A DNA stretch of 64,000 nucleotides. Source: Gynuella sunshinyii YC6258. GTDB lineage: Bacteria > Pseudomonadota > Gammaproteobacteria > Pseudomonadales > Natronospirillaceae. Shown here piece after piece: positions 8,911-18,261 of this stretch (positions within the stretch are counted from its first letter, which is position 1; every line of letters starts with the position of its first letter). Where the stretch lies: positions 2,456,593 through 2,520,592 of the forward strand of contig NZ_CP007142.1 of the NCBI RefSeq assembly GCF_000940805.1. Reading direction: 5' to 3'. The notes under the pieces were generated by a model. The model was not told where the DNA came from and searched no databases. It worked only from the letters and a program-made list of their open reading frames with translations. Made by a program: the position numbers and the translations under genes.

Positions 8911-10419
8911 TCAGCCCATTTTTTCTTTCAGGAAGGTTTTAAGGTTATCTTCTCTCTGCTGCTGTGAGAGGCGTTCCATCAATATGCGTGGTGGTGCAAT
9001 CCGGTGTTCGCATTCTGCATCTGTTAAAGGACAGCGTTCGCAGGTTTCATTGACCCTCATTTGCGGTACGTCCGGATCGTTCCAGAAAGCCACTTTCGAC
9101 TGGAAGTTCTTATCTATTTGAAAACCAAGAGTCATGCCACTGTTCATGCCGTCGAGCAGGCTTAGTGGTCGAGCCACGGCGATATTGAAAAACTCCTCTC
9201 CGGATGCCATGAAACGAGACCGCTGTGAAGCAACCAGCAAGGCAGGGTTGTCGCCACTTTTTTGAGCCTCCGCGAGCTGTTTCATCAGACTGATGGCAAT
9301 CCAACGCCGGCAATGGTGCTCATTTCCGCCGATACCTCTGGGAACGAATATGGTGGTGGTATTCAACTCTTTGGTCAGATGGTATTTCTCACTGTCAACC
9401 TCGTTTTGGAGCCTTAGGTAATGCAGGCGCTGCATGCCAAAATGGTGAGGCAACAATTGACTGATGCGATGCAGAAACATTTCCGGAGTCGCATTGTAAC
9501 GCCCCATGATTTCGATCAGTAATTCGCTGCTCCAGGCTTCCTGCTGAAAGAATGCCGTCATATCCCGTATCAGGGCCTCTTCCGGTAAAATAACGGCACC
9601 AGCAAAGTAGGAGACTTTGAAATTGTTATAAACCTGATCGAAAGATTCCACTTTCATCCATGAAGAAGTATTCGGTCTGTCTTTCAGGTCTATGTATCGA
9701 TAACCGATTTCCCGGGCCAGAATAAACATTCGCTGGGATTCGTTGAGATTGGTATTGATCACCACTTTTTCGTTGGGTCCGTCGATCCAGATGGAGCGCA
9801 GTGATTCCAGACCTGGACGATGGCTCAGATCTTCATATTCCACGGCCACGCCCATCCTTTGCTGTAGAACTTCTTCAAATACCTCGCAATTCACGCCAGA
9901 CGCTATTTGCTCCGCATACTCTTTGCGAAACTGAACGGCAAACGCCTCAATTTCCTCAAAGTAGTTCTGATGCATTTTCTGATAGGAGCGTAAGGATGCC
10001 AGCAGGAAATGCTCTACCTGCATATCGTAATTACGGCCGATTTCCAGCAGGGTCCTGACAAATGCACCGGCTTTTGAGGGGGTGTTGGTCACTAAATCAA
10101 ACACATCAGTCAGCGTGATGCCAAACTGATGTAGCGGAAATTCCTGAAAAACAGGGGAGTTTAATAGCGCAGAGACCGGATTGTTCTCGTCTTCCAGATG
10201 CAAGGAAACCAGATCATCGAAAGACTGCCCAAGTCCTTGTGCCAGTTGAATAATCTTTTCTGGCTTGGGGTATTTTTTGCCTTTCTCGATTTCACTCAGA
10301 TAAGAAACGGACATACCGGTTTTTTCGCCAAGCTCTTTCAGAGAAAGGTTCTTTTGCTGGCGGAACTGTTTAACCTTGATTCCAAGGATAAATCGAAGGC
10401 TTTCGCTATTAATTTCCAT
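8911..10419 (-). CDS. XRE-family regulator with IrrE-like and DUF2083 domains (RamB/PrpR/ScfR type)
   Basis: The 502-residue protein opens with a helix-turn-helix of the XRE family (LKELGEKTGMSVSYLSEIEKG, split here as LKELGEKTG and MSVSYLSEIEKG, about residues 24-45). An IrrE/ImmA-like DUF955 domain follows, in which the protease HExxH is degenerate (REIGYRY). The C-terminal DUF2083 domain carries C460, C463 and C470 (CERC and ECEHR) plus an earlier HHC (about C370). Mycobacterial PrpR of this architecture binds an iron-sulfur cluster and acyl-CoA and controls propionate genes and icl; corynebacterial RamB controls aceA. The divergent aceA and its operator-like repeats fit such a role. GTG at 10422 is possible, but ATG at 10419 has AGAGAAG at a better distance. 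Confidence 0.88.
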   Translation of the reverse strand: MEINSESLRFILGIKVKQFRQQKNLSLKELGEKTGMSVSYLSEIEKGKKYPKPEKIIQLAQGLGQSFDDLVSLHLEDENNPVSALLNSPVFQEFPLHQFGITLTDVFDLVTNTPSKAGAFVRTLLEIGRNYDMQVEHFLLASLRSYQKMHQNYFEEIEAFAVQFRKEYAEQIASGVNCEVFEEVLQQRMGVAVEYEDLSHRPGLESLRSIWIDGPNEKVVINTNLNESQRMFILAREIGYRYIDLKDRPNTSSWMKVESFDQVYNNFKVSYFAGAVILPEEALIRDMTAFFQQEAWSSELLIEIMGRYNATPEMFLHRISQLLPHHFGMQRLHYLRLQNEVDSEKYHLTKELNTTTIFVPRGIGGNEHHCRRWIAISLMKQLAEAQKSGDNPALLVASQRSRFMASGEEFFNIAVARPLSLLDGMNSGMTLGFQIDKNFQSKVAFWNDPDVPQMRVNETCERCPLTDAECEHRIAPPRILMERLSQQQREDNLKTFLKEKMG

Positions 10420-10708
10420 CACATCTTCTCTTTGTTATTGAACTGGCGATCTATGTAGCTGCTCTGGTGCGTCTAAATTTGCCCGGGGATCGGGTGAATG
10501 TCTCCGATATGTTCTCTTAAGCTAAAGGCTTCAGCCTTATCGTTTTCAGAGCGGTGGCTCTGGAAAAGTTTCGAAACGGTTAGCCGACCTACAACGAACT
10601 CCCTGGTTTTTATAGAGGTTCCAACCCGTTGTCGGGCAATGGTTTTCGTAGCCATTATAGATTGCCTGTTGACTCAATCACTCCTGGCAATGGGAAATCA
10701 CCCCAAAA

Positions 10709-10723
10709 TTCGCCAGTGGCGAA
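10709..10723. promoter_or_regulatory. Inverted repeat TTCGCC-AGT-GGCGAA, candidate operator
   Basis: The two arms are perfectly complementary and carry the same GCGAA core seen in the repeats nearer aceA. The site lies closer to the regulator gene, about 290 bases upstream of its start, so it could serve autoregulation. Binding is inferred from motif sharing only. Confidence 0.45.
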
Positions 10724-10888
10724 ACATCGGATATTGTAGGCTTCCGCCAAGTATCTGCCAAGCTCATCTAATTTTGTTACAAAATCAATTTATTTATACC
10801 GTTATCTTTAAAAAGAGAGGTTTTATCGTTTTGCTGAGTAAGGGCTAACTGGTTGTTTTTTATGAGTCTAGTTCATGGAATATATTTG

Positions 10889-10956
10889 TAGCGAAATTAC
10901 ACAAATAACGAAAAAATATTTTTAGCGAAATTTCGCTTGACATGAAGTTACGCAAA
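10889..10956 (+). repeat. Phased GCGAAA half-sites upstream of aceA (candidate operator array)
   Basis: Three copies of TA(G/A)CGAAA begin at 10889, 10906 and 10923, exactly 17 bases apart. A related TACGCAAA begins at 10949. The third copy continues into the perfect palindrome GCGAAATTTCGC (10925-10936), which abuts the -35 element. The arrangement suggests cooperative binding of a helix-turn-helix protein, most simply the divergent XRE regulator. Mycobacterial and corynebacterial relatives bind AT-rich sites with TTTGC cores, which is loosely similar. Confidence 0.6.
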
Positions 10957-10965
10957 AAATACTTT
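10937..10965 (+). promoter_or_regulatory. Sigma-70 promoter of aceA
   Basis: A consensus -35 TTGACA (10937-10942) is followed after 17 bases by TACTTT (10960-10965). Transcription would start near 10972, about 56 bases before the aceA ATG. The palindrome GCGAAATTTCGC ends at the base before the -35 box, so a protein bound there would touch RNA polymerase. Confidence 0.75.
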
Positions 10966-11027
10966 GTACTCACTGGAGCTGAAAGAGTTCCTGGTTAACT
11001 TAAAATGCTTGGGAGCGAGAACGTGTT

Positions 11028-12311
11028 ATGAAAACAGCAGATCAGATCAGGCAAGACTGGGAGACAAACCCACGGTGGAAAGGTATTACCCGTAACTACA
11101 GCGCTGAGCAGGTGGTTAACTTACGCGGTAGTGTCCAGGTGGCACATACATTGGCTGAACTGGGAGCCAATAAATTATGGAACTATGTCAACAACGAAGA
11201 TTACGTAAATGCATTGGGCGCATTGACCGGTAATCAGGCCATGCAGCAGGTTAAAGCGGGACTTAAAGCAATTTATCTGTCGGGCTGGCAAGTGGCTGCT
11301 GATGCAAACGTGGCTGGTCAAATGTATCCGGATCAGTCTCTCTACCCGGCCAACTCTGTTCCTATGGTGGTAAAACGCATTAACCAGACTCTGCAGAGAG
11401 CTGACCAGATTCACACCGCAGAGGGTGACAATAGTGTCGACTGGTTCCAGCCGATTGTTGCGGATGCGGAAGCAGGATTCGGAGGTCCTCTGAATGCGTT
11501 TGAACTGATGAAAGCCATGATTGAGGCCGGTGCTGCCGGGGTGCATTTTGAAGATCAGCTGGCTTCTGAGAAGAAATGTGGGCATCTTGGCGGTAAAGTG
11601 CTGATACCCACCAGCCATTTTCTGCGAAATCTGACATCGGCACGTCTGGCATCTGACGTTATGGATGTCCCGACGGTACTGATTGCCCGTACAGATGCCG
11701 AAGCGGCGACTTTGATTACCAGTGATGTCGATGAAGTGGATCGTCCGTTCATCACAGGTGAGAGAACACCGGAAGGTTTCTTTTATATTCGCAACGGTAT
11801 TGATACGGCCATTGCCAGAGCCAAGTCATACGCACCTTATGCTGATCTGGTCTGGTGTGAAACCTCTACTCCTGATTTGCAACAGGCCAGAAAATTTGCA
11901 GAGAGTGTCAGAAAAGATTACCCGGATCAGTTGTTGGCCTATAACTGCTCGCCCTCTTTTAACTGGAAAGCCAAGTTGGATGACGCCACCATAGCCAAAT
12001 TTCAGCGTGAACTGGGTGCGATGGGATATAAGTTCCAGTTCATAACGCTGGCGGGATTTCATAGCCTTAACTACGGCATGTTTAATCTGGCGAAAGGTTA
12101 TAAAGAGAGTGGTATGACTGCTTATTCGAAGCTGCAGGAAGCTGAGTTTGCGGCGGCGACGGATGGATTTACGGCCACCCGACATCAGCGCGAAGTTGGT
12201 ACGGGATACTTTGATGCTGTCAGTCAGGCTGTTTCAGGAGGAAAGAGTTCAACTACTGCGTTAACTGGTTCCACTGAAGAAGCACAATTCAAAACCGCAG
12301 AACATGCCTGA
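11028..12311 (+). CDS. aceA: Isocitrate lyase
   Basis: The 427-residue enzyme cleaves isocitrate to glyoxylate and succinate, the first step of the glyoxylate shunt used for growth on acetate or fatty acids. The catalytic loop KKCGHLGGK carries C184. Upstream, [24 protein letters not shown] binds metal and substrate, given here only as the pieces ADAEAGFGG and [10 protein letters not shown]. The length fits the short E. coli-type ICL family. GGGAG precedes the ATG. No malate synthase or aceK is adjacent, so the rest of the shunt must lie elsewhere. Control by the divergent regulator is probable. Confidence 0.97.
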   Translation: MKTADQIRQDWETNPRWKGITRNYSAEQVVNLRGSVQVAHTLAELGANKLWNYVNNEDYVNALGALTGNQAMQQVKAGLKAIYLSGWQVAADANVAGQMYPDQSLYPANSVPMVVKRINQTLQRADQIHTAEGDNSVDWFQPIVADAEAGFGGPLNAFELMKAMIEAGAAGVHFEDQLASEKKCGHLGGKVLIPTSHFLRNLTSARLASDVMDVPTVLIARTDAEAATLITSDVDEVDRPFITGERTPEGFFYIRNGIDTAIARAKSYAPYADLVWCETSTPDLQQARKFAESVRKDYPDQLLAYNCSPSFNWKAKLDDATIAKFQRELGAMGYKFQFITLAGFHSLNYGMFNLAKGYKESGMTAYSKLQEAEFAAATDGFTATRHQREVGTGYFDAVSQAVSGGKSSTTALTGSTEEAQFKTAEHA

Positions 12312-12331
12312 TAGAAGATCTGGTCAAGCAC

Positions 12332-12359
12332 ATTCAACCCGGCTTGAGCCGGGTTGAAT
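12332..12359. terminator. Strong inverted repeat after aceA
   Basis: ATTCAACCCGGC and GCCGGGTTGAAT pair perfectly over 12 bases around TTGA, 20 bases after the aceA stop. There is no T-run on either side, so it is a stabilising 3' hairpin or a rho-independent terminator of atypical form. Confidence 0.55.
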
Positions 12360-12551
12360 ATTGGGTTGGTCAGGCAAATCTCACCAATCCGGTTAGGCGG
12401 CAGTCCGTAAGTGCCCGAACTCTTATTCATTCGGTTAGGTCGACAAAAACCACACCTTTCTTTCAGACGCTATCGTGATATCAATTCATCGGTATGAATT
12501 GACGCCTACCCATTGCACTTAACCGGTTGTTAGTGTGCTATCGGAGTAGTC

Positions 12552-12668
12552 TTACAATTGGAACAGGTAGTAAATTCCCGCTGCCAACGGAATCTCACCG
12601 ATCAAAAAAATCAGCAGAAGTAATGGTGCCATTTTTTCCAGTGAATGATCATGAACTTGAGTAGACAT
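12552..12668 (-). CDS. 38-residue putative single-pass membrane peptide
   Basis: An AAGGAG site lies seven bases before an ATG at 12668 on the minus strand. The frame encodes a short polar N-terminus (MSTQVHDHSLEKM) and then one hydrophobic helix (APLLLLIFLIGEIPLAAGIY) ending in YLFQL. This looks like a small bitopic inner-membrane protein of the kind that modulates larger membrane complexes. It is not a family I can name. The ribosome site and clean hydrophobic profile are the only support. Nothing else is coded in 12312-12551 or 12669-12915. Confidence 0.55.
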   Translation of the reverse strand: MSTQVHDHSLEKMAPLLLLIFLIGEIPLAAGIYYLFQL

Positions 12669-12915
12669 TGTTATTCTCCTTTGATCTCAAAATTAGACTT
12701 ATCTAATGCATGAAATCTTGGCGTAACCGAATGAATCTGGTGATGATTTATGTCAACTTTAGCGGTAGATAATATACTCAGACTTTAGTCGATACCGCTT
12801 ACGTTTTACTGTTCCAGTGGTCTATGCAGGGCAGGACAAACATTTCGTAACAGGCAAAGTTGAAAAGCCTGGTCTATGGTTCTGGTGTGGGATCGCGTAT
12901 AGAGGGGACGATGAT

Positions 12916-13170
12916 ATGTACAGACTGATGGTGTGCTTTTTTGCCATATATCAATTTACCCGTATCCGTCGTCATGGTGACGGGTTGACGGAAGAGCAGC
13001 GGGAAAAAAAGCGTGTATTGTTGAAGCAAAAAATTGAGATTCTCAAAACTTTGTGGATCATTACTGGCTTGTTTATTCTACTCAATCCCTTGCCGGCTAT
13101 TATGATTACAACATTGTTATTTATGACCTTTTTGTCTTTTTCATTATTGGATGAAACATCCGATCAGTAG
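12916..13170 (+). CDS. Small membrane protein of unknown function
   Basis: The 84-residue product has a hydrophobic start (MYRLMVCFFAIYQF), a charged middle (TEEQREKKRVLLKQKIEILK), and two probable membrane segments around NPLP in the C-terminal half. I chose the ATG at 12916 because GAGGGG precedes it; an in-frame extension to 12817 has no ribosome site. The family is not recognised. It may be cotranscribed with the Lon-N gene 116 bases downstream. Confidence 0.6.
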   Translation: MYRLMVCFFAIYQFTRIRRHGDGLTEEQREKKRVLLKQKIEILKTLWIITGLFILLNPLPAIMITTLLFMTFLSFSLLDETSDQ

Positions 13171-13286
13171 CTTGGGGGTTGTAAGTAGTCGTTGTGGGTA
13201 ACACAACTTGATCAGTTTCCAGATTTGATGAACGGCTACGGAATTGAGACACTCACGTTTTTGGTCGCAGTGATCCCTGATCCATT

Positions 13287-13904
13287 ATGTCGAAGCAGAA
13301 TACTCCATTATTTCCGTTACACACTCCTTTGTTGCCTGGCTGCGCATTGCCTTTGCAGATATTTGAGCCCAGGTACCTCGATATGGTTTCCCAGTGCATG
13401 CGCTCAGGCAGTGGTTTTGTTGTGGTACTGTTGAGTGAAGGTCGGGAAGTACAGGAGCCATCAAGCCAGCGAAAGGCCGGTGCTGTACCGTTCTTCGGTA
13501 CCGGAACTCTGGCCACGATCAGTGATTTCGGACAAATGAAAAACGGATTGCTGGCCATTACCGCTTTGGGACAGGAACGGGTGAAAATCAGCGATGCTGA
13601 GCAACTTAAAAGTGGCTTGTGGTGCGGCGACATTGAGGTTCTTGAGCAGCGGGGAGCACCATCCGAGGAAGATCTTGAGGCATTGTGCGACCTGCTTGGT
13701 AAGCTGTTGGCTCATGAATTGATGGCCAATATAAGAGACATGGTGGAATTCAGTTCAGCAGAGCTGGTTATGAACTATTTGATCATGTTGATGCCCATGC
13801 CCAAGCAACAAAAACAGGCTCTGCTGGAAACCGATCACCTGGGATTGCGCTGGGATGGTTTACGCGATTGCATCTCTCTGTTGGAGCAGAAAGTGAATGG
13901 TTAA
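13287..13904 (+). CDS. Lon N-terminal (substrate-binding) domain protein
   Basis: The 205-residue protein consists of a stand-alone Lon-N domain. The N-terminus PLFPLHTPLLPGCALPLQIF and EPRYLDMV match the start of that fold, followed by GTLATI and the helical C-terminal half. It lacks the AAA+ and protease domains of Lon. Such proteins (Pseudomonas-type, YcaD-like annotations vary) are cytoplasmic and of unknown function, perhaps substrate adaptors. Its stop is six bases from the convergent DedA-PAP2 gene. No strong ribosome site precedes the ATG. Confidence 0.85.
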   Translation: MSKQNTPLFPLHTPLLPGCALPLQIFEPRYLDMVSQCMRSGSGFVVVLLSEGREVQEPSSQRKAGAVPFFGTGTLATISDFGQMKNGLLAITALGQERVKISDAEQLKSGLWCGDIEVLEQRGAPSEEDLEALCDLLGKLLAHELMANIRDMVEFSSAELVMNYLIMLMPMPKQQKQALLETDHLGLRWDGLRDCISLLEQKVNG

Positions 13905-13910
13905 TGGCAA

Positions 13911-15260
13911 TTAGGTCTGGCTGTAGGCATAACAGGTCAGGGTGACTAACTGCCAGTATAAAAACAGCTGCATAAAGCGGTTGATGCGCAATGGTGTCAA
14001 GCGAAAAAAAGCGTAAGCCACCCTCACCAGTGTGACAACCATACTACCCAATAAAACCCCTGCCATCACATCACTGACCCAATGTACACGCAACCATAAG
14101 CGTGAGTAGGCGATCAGAAATATCATGGCAATCGCAGCTGCATAAATAATCCATCGGCGTTGGAATCTGATGTTCTCATTCAGGAATGCCGCCGTCAGAC
14201 CCCAATAGATGGTCGCAGCAGTGGCATGACCAGAAGGAAATGCAAAATCACTCATATGCACCAGGGCCGTAGTCGGGCGGGCCACGTGAAACAACTCCTT
14301 TAGAAGGAATACGGTGATAGGCGCGATAATCAGAGCCAGCAGGATGATAATACCGGCTCGACGACTGTGATAAATGGCCAGGCCGCCGGTCCACATCACT
14401 CCCAGGATAAAGACTATGAAGAAGTCTCCCATGTGAGTAATGAATAATGTCGGGGTCAATGTCCAGGGAGCATACATTTGTTTTAATCCCAACATAAACG
14501 GAAGATCCAGTTTCAATGGGATGTTCAGGCACAACCACACCAAGCCCATGCTGCTCAGTATCAGCAAGAGCAGTGATGCAAATGGTAATTCGTCCACACC
14601 CAGTTTATGGCGCCAGTGATTTACTTTCTGCTGGTGATGCTGGATCCAGTAATTACCCAGACTGAATAGCGCGATGGATGTTGCCGCAATAAAAGACAAT
14701 ATCACCGCCGGAGGCCACCGGTGCCAATCCGACAGAAGGTAGTCAGCTGTCAGGCCGGCCATGTAGCCGGGAACAATATAGATAGGTGCCCATGCGAGCA
14801 CGGTAATCAGGTCCAGAGTGACAAATCTGCGTGGTGGCATGGAAAGGGTGCCGGCAATGAAGGCTACAAATGGTCGGATCGGACCGATGAAGCGTCCCGC
14901 AATGACGCTGTAAGTTCCCCATTTGTCGATAAAACGTTCTGCCAACGACAGAATGCTGCCATATCTTTGGGCAACCGGCCAATGATGTAGTCGATCACGC
15001 AGTAGATATCCAAGATAGAAACTTAAAATATTCGCCAGGCTGGATGCTGCCCCGGCAACCAGGATTAACGGCAGCAATCCGGAAATTCCCATGCTGGCAA
15101 TCAGTGCGGAGGCGGCGAACAAGACCACAACACCTGGCACCAGAGCACCGATGAATGCGAAAGACTCGATAAAGGTAATAGTGAAAATCGCGTAGAGAGC
15201 AAATTCGGGATTGGTGCGTATCCAAGCTGTTACAAAATCCATACTTGACCTGAAACTCAT
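13911..15260 (-). CDS. DedA-PAP2 fusion membrane protein
   Basis: The 449-residue protein joins two membrane domains. Residues 1-200 form a DedA/SNARE-associated domain with a GRFIGPIRPFVAFIAG signature. Residues 235-430 form a PAP2 phosphatase with all three catalytic motifs: K321-x6-RP, PSGH at 342-345, and SR-x5-H-x3-D at S386, H393 and D397. DedA proteins such as UptA recycle undecaprenyl phosphate across the inner membrane, and PAP2 enzymes dephosphorylate undecaprenyl pyrophosphate. The fusion is therefore consistent with coupled lipid-carrier recycling. Phosphatidylglycerophosphate or another lipid phosphate is an alternative substrate. It faces proA across a 237-base divergent region. 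Confidence 0.9.
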   Translation of the reverse strand: MSFRSSMDFVTAWIRTNPEFALYAIFTITFIESFAFIGALVPGVVVLFAASALIASMGISGLLPLILVAGAASSLANILSFYLGYLLRDRLHHWPVAQRYGSILSLAERFIDKWGTYSVIAGRFIGPIRPFVAFIAGTLSMPPRRFVTLDLITVLAWAPIYIVPGYMAGLTADYLLSDWHRWPPAVILSFIAATSIALFSLGNYWIQHHQQKVNHWRHKLGVDELPFASLLLLILSSMGLVWLCLNIPLKLDLPFMLGLKQMYAPWTLTPTLFITHMGDFFIVFILGVMWTGGLAIYHSRRAGIIILLALIIAPITVFLLKELFHVARPTTALVHMSDFAFPSGHATAATIYWGLTAAFLNENIRFQRRWIIYAAAIAMIFLIAYSRLWLRVHWVSDVMAGVLLGSMVVTLVRVAYAFFRLTPLRINRFMQLFLYWQLVTLTCYAYSQT

Positions 15261-15497
15261 AAAATAAGTTTTGGCATTTTACTGGAGTGTCAAGATGGAT
15301 ACGAGTGGGTATAATGAGGGGTTCTATGACATTTGATTGTCGCTGGTTTGGTCGGGTCGAAGAATGGCCGGGTAAAAGTGAGGTGCAGGCCTTTATTGTT
15401 TAAAGTCCAGGTACTTTCACTCAAACGGGATAGCACGAAATTTCATGACTGAATCAAATCTCTCAGACAACTGACGGTTTACCAAAGAGCAGAACTC

Positions 15498-16751
15498 ATG
15501 AGTATCGCCGAATACATGAAAAAAGTCGGGCAGCAAGCCCGGGTTGCCTCGGCCACAGCGGCCCGTGCAACGACACTGAAAAAAAATAATGCCCTTCTGT
15601 ATACCGCAGAGTTGCTGGATCAGAACCGTATCACGCTGACCAGTGAAAACAACCGGGATCTGGAGCGAGGGCAGGCCAATGGGTTAACGGATGCCATGTT
15701 GGATCGGTTGACGCTGACACCCAAACGTATTGATAGCATGATTGAAGGTCTGCATCAGGTGGCCGCTCTGGCCGATCCGATTGGTACAATTTCCGGTATG
15801 AGTTATCGTCCTTCAGGTATACAGGTTGGCAAAATGACCGTTCCACTGGGAGTTATCGGCATCATTTATGAGTCCCGTCCCAATGTAACTATTGAGGCGG
15901 CCAGTCTGTGTCTGAAATCCGGGAATGCCACTATTTTACGCGGCGGCAGCGAAGCGATTCATTCCAATCAGGCTTTGGCATCTTATATTCGCCAGGGTTT
16001 GATAAAAGCGGAGTTGTCTGAGCATGTCATCCAGGTGGTTGAAACGACGGACCGGGAAGCCGTCGGGCATCTGATTACTATGCCAGAATATGTGGATGTC
16101 ATCGTGCCTCGGGGTGGTAAAGGCCTGATCGAGCGCATCAGCCGTGACGCACGAGTACCGGTAATCAAACATCTGGATGGTATTTGTCATACTTATATCG
16201 ATGCGGCTGCAGACATGGATAAGGCCATTAGAATAGCTGTCAACGCCAAGACCCAGCGTTATGGTGTTTGTAATACCATGGAAACATTATTGGTTCATGA
16301 AGCGATTGCTAGGACGGTATTACCGGCGCTGGCTGATAAATACGCGCAATTTGACGTTGAGCTGCGCGGTTGCGACAAAACCGCTGAGATTATTCAATGT
16401 AAGGCCGCTCAGGAAGAGGACTGGTCAACTGAATATCTGGCACCCATCCTGTCCATCCGGGTCGTCGAAGACATGGAACAAGCCATTGAGCATATTAACC
16501 ATTATGGTTCGCATCATACCGATGTCATCGTGACTGAGAATTATACTCTGGCTAGAGAATTTCTGGCTGCAGTGGATTCATCGTCAGTCATGGTCAATGC
16601 ATCCAGTCGCTTCGCAGACGGCTTTGAGTACGGCTTAGGTGCAGAGATCGGCATCTCCACAGATAAGATTCATGCGCGGGGACCGGTTGGACTTGAAGGT
16701 CTGACTTCGCAGAAATTTATCGTTTTTGGTGATGGACATATACGTCAGTGA
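15498..16751 (+). CDS. proA: Gamma-glutamyl phosphate reductase
   Basis: The 417-residue enzyme reduces gamma-glutamyl phosphate to glutamate semialdehyde with NADPH in proline synthesis. Signatures are [20 protein letters not shown] (near 124-143), PRGGKGL and the catalytic C258 in [12 protein letters not shown]. Length is typical. It opens a tightly packed plus-strand run, overlapping nadD by four bases. The partner proB is not in the window. Confidence 0.97.
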   Translation: MSIAEYMKKVGQQARVASATAARATTLKKNNALLYTAELLDQNRITLTSENNRDLERGQANGLTDAMLDRLTLTPKRIDSMIEGLHQVAALADPIGTISGMSYRPSGIQVGKMTVPLGVIGIIYESRPNVTIEAASLCLKSGNATILRGGSEAIHSNQALASYIRQGLIKAELSEHVIQVVETTDREAVGHLITMPEYVDVIVPRGGKGLIERISRDARVPVIKHLDGICHTYIDAAADMDKAIRIAVNAKTQRYGVCNTMETLLVHEAIARTVLPALADKYAQFDVELRGCDKTAEIIQCKAAQEEDWSTEYLAPILSIRVVEDMEQAIEHINHYGSHHTDVIVTENYTLAREFLAAVDSSSVMVNASSRFADGFEYGLGAEIGISTDKIHARGPVGLEGLTSQKFIVFGDGHIRQ

Positions 16752-17395
16752 TAGCAGTATTTGGTGGGACATTTGATCCTTTTCACTTTGGTCATTTAAA
16801 GCTTATCCGGCATTGCATGAAATATCTGCAGCCGGATGAGCTGCGTTTGTTACCGTGTTATCAGCCCGTGCATAAATCTGCTGCTCATGGTCCAGTGGAG
16901 CATCGCCTGGCGATCCTGCGGCTGGCTATATCAGAGTTGCCGGCACACTGGGCGCAAAAGTGTGTGATTGATGAGCGGGAAATCAAATCCAGTCAGCCTG
17001 TTTACACCTATGAGTCAATGCTGAGCATGCGTGCAGAGATTGGCAATGACGAAAGTCTGGTGTTTGTCATGGGGGCTGACTCGTTGCAGAGTTTTCATAA
17101 TTGGGGGCATTGGCGGGAAATTCTTGATCTCGTACATCTGGCAGTCTTTGCCCGTCCCAGATATTCTCTTGAACAGATGTCTCCTTTTTTACAGAATCAA
17201 TTGCAGCATCGGCAGACGTTTTCAGTGTCCGATCTGAGCCAGAAACCGGCTGGGTCCATTTGGGTGGATGATACTTTGGCAGCGGATGTATCCAGCACAG
17301 AACTTCGGACTCAAAGCGGACCCAGAAAGGAATGGTTGTCGGATAAAATCAGGGCATACATTGATGCCCATCACCTCTATAATGATTCAAAGTAA
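16748..17395 (+). CDS. nadD: Nicotinate-nucleotide adenylyltransferase
   Basis: The 215-residue enzyme adenylates nicotinate mononucleotide to deamido-NAD. [11 protein letters not shown] (residues 6-16) is the nucleotidyltransferase HxGH motif and VSSTELR the second ATP-binding motif. Translation starts with GTG inside the proA stop (GTGA overlap), which implies translational coupling. The order proA-nadD-rsfS-rlmH is as in Pseudomonas. Confidence 0.96.
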   Translation: MIAVFGGTFDPFHFGHLKLIRHCMKYLQPDELRLLPCYQPVHKSAAHGPVEHRLAILRLAISELPAHWAQKCVIDEREIKSSQPVYTYESMLSMRAEIGNDESLVFVMGADSLQSFHNWGHWREILDLVHLAVFARPRYSLEQMSPFLQNQLQHRQTFSVSDLSQKPAGSIWVDDTLAADVSSTELRTQSGPRKEWLSDKIRAYIDAHHLYNDSK

Positions 17396-17427
17396 GTTAG
17401 CGAATCAATCCTGATTAAAGGTAATGA

Positions 17428-17784
17428 ATGTCTTCTCAAAAAGCTCTTAAAGAAGTGGTGCTTGAAGCACTGGATGATATCAAGGCGCAGGATGTTGTCG
17501 CCCTGGATGTTGCGGATAAAACCAGTATCACTGACCTGATGGTTATTGCTTCAGGGACTTCCAGTCGTCATTTACAGGCGATTGTGGATAACGTCTCCGA
17601 AGACGCCAAGGCCAACGGTTATATGGCCATTGGACGCGAGGGAGATCCTGGTTCTGAATGGGTGCTCATCGATTTTGGTGATCTGGTTCTGCACGTTATG
17701 TTGCCGGCGACCCGGGCATATTATGACCTCGAACGGTTGTGGGAAGGACCGGCAGCAGTTAATCGTAATTCCTCACCGGAATGA
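17428..17784 (+). CDS. rsfS: Ribosome silencing factor RsfS
   Basis: The 118-residue protein matches the RsfS/Iojap family, with GTSSRHLQAIVDNV, GREGDPGSEWVLIDFGDLVLHVM and the C-terminal YYDLERLWEG. It binds ribosomal protein L14 and blocks subunit joining when nutrients are scarce. GTAATGA spacing is tight; the gene overlaps rlmH by four bases. Confidence 0.96.
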   Translation: MSSQKALKEVVLEALDDIKAQDVVALDVADKTSITDLMVIASGTSSRHLQAIVDNVSEDAKANGYMAIGREGDPGSEWVLIDFGDLVLHVMLPATRAYYDLERLWEGPAAVNRNSSPE

Positions 17785-18248
17785 AGATTCGTTGCCTGGC
17801 TATAGGCACCCGGATGCCTTCCTGGGTCTATCAGGGCGTGGAAGAATACACCAAACGTTTGCCCAGAGATTTTTCATTGGAATTCGTTGAATTGCCTCTG
17901 GGTTATCGTGGTAAAAATTCTGATAAAAAAACAGCGATGGCGGCTGAAGCGAAGTCCATCAGGGAAGCATTACAAGCGTCAGACAAAATCATTGCGCTGG
18001 ATGTAAAAGGTCGTTCCTGGTCGACAGAAAAACTCGCTCAGCAGGCTGAACAGTGGCGACAGGATGGACACAATCTGGCCATTTTGATTGGTGGGCCCGA
18101 CGGACTGGACGCGGAACTTTTACAACAGGCTCAATTGCACTGGTCGTTGTCAGAGCTTACCCTCCCACATCCGATGGTGCGGTTGATTCTTGCTGAGCAG
18201 TTGTATCGCGCCTGGACTATTTTAATGAACCATCCTTACCATAAATGA
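17781..18248 (+). CDS. rlmH: 23S rRNA pseudouridine(1915) N3-methyltransferase RlmH
   Basis: The 155-residue SPOUT enzyme methylates pseudouridine 1915 of 23S rRNA with SAM. The start MKIRCLAIGTRMPSWV and the knot region ILIGGPDGLDAELLQQA with LPHPMVRLILAEQLYRAW are diagnostic. Its ATG overlaps the rsfS stop (ATGA). Confidence 0.97.
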   Translation: MKIRCLAIGTRMPSWVYQGVEEYTKRLPRDFSLEFVELPLGYRGKNSDKKTAMAAEAKSIREALQASDKIIALDVKGRSWSTEKLAQQAEQWRQDGHNLAILIGGPDGLDAELLQQAQLHWSLSELTLPHPMVRLILAEQLYRAWTILMNHPYHK

Positions 18249-18261
18249 GCCGTTGTAGCCC

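Larger units (their letters stand above)
10420..11027. promoter_or_regulatory. Divergent regulatory region between the XRE regulator and aceA
   Basis: This 608-base region is unusually long for the window. It holds two inverted-repeat candidates (10709-10723 and 10925-10936), a phased run of GCGAAA-like half-sites, and the aceA promoter, each listed separately. Short ORFs on both strands between 10473 and 10848 have no recognisable product and no convincing ribosome sites. I regard the middle part as leader or regulatory DNA. Confidence 0.6.

Noticed and set aside
10473-10848. Overlapping short ORFs on both strands in the aceA upstream region
   Set aside because: No ribosome site, no recognisable protein features, and they cover likely regulatory DNA.
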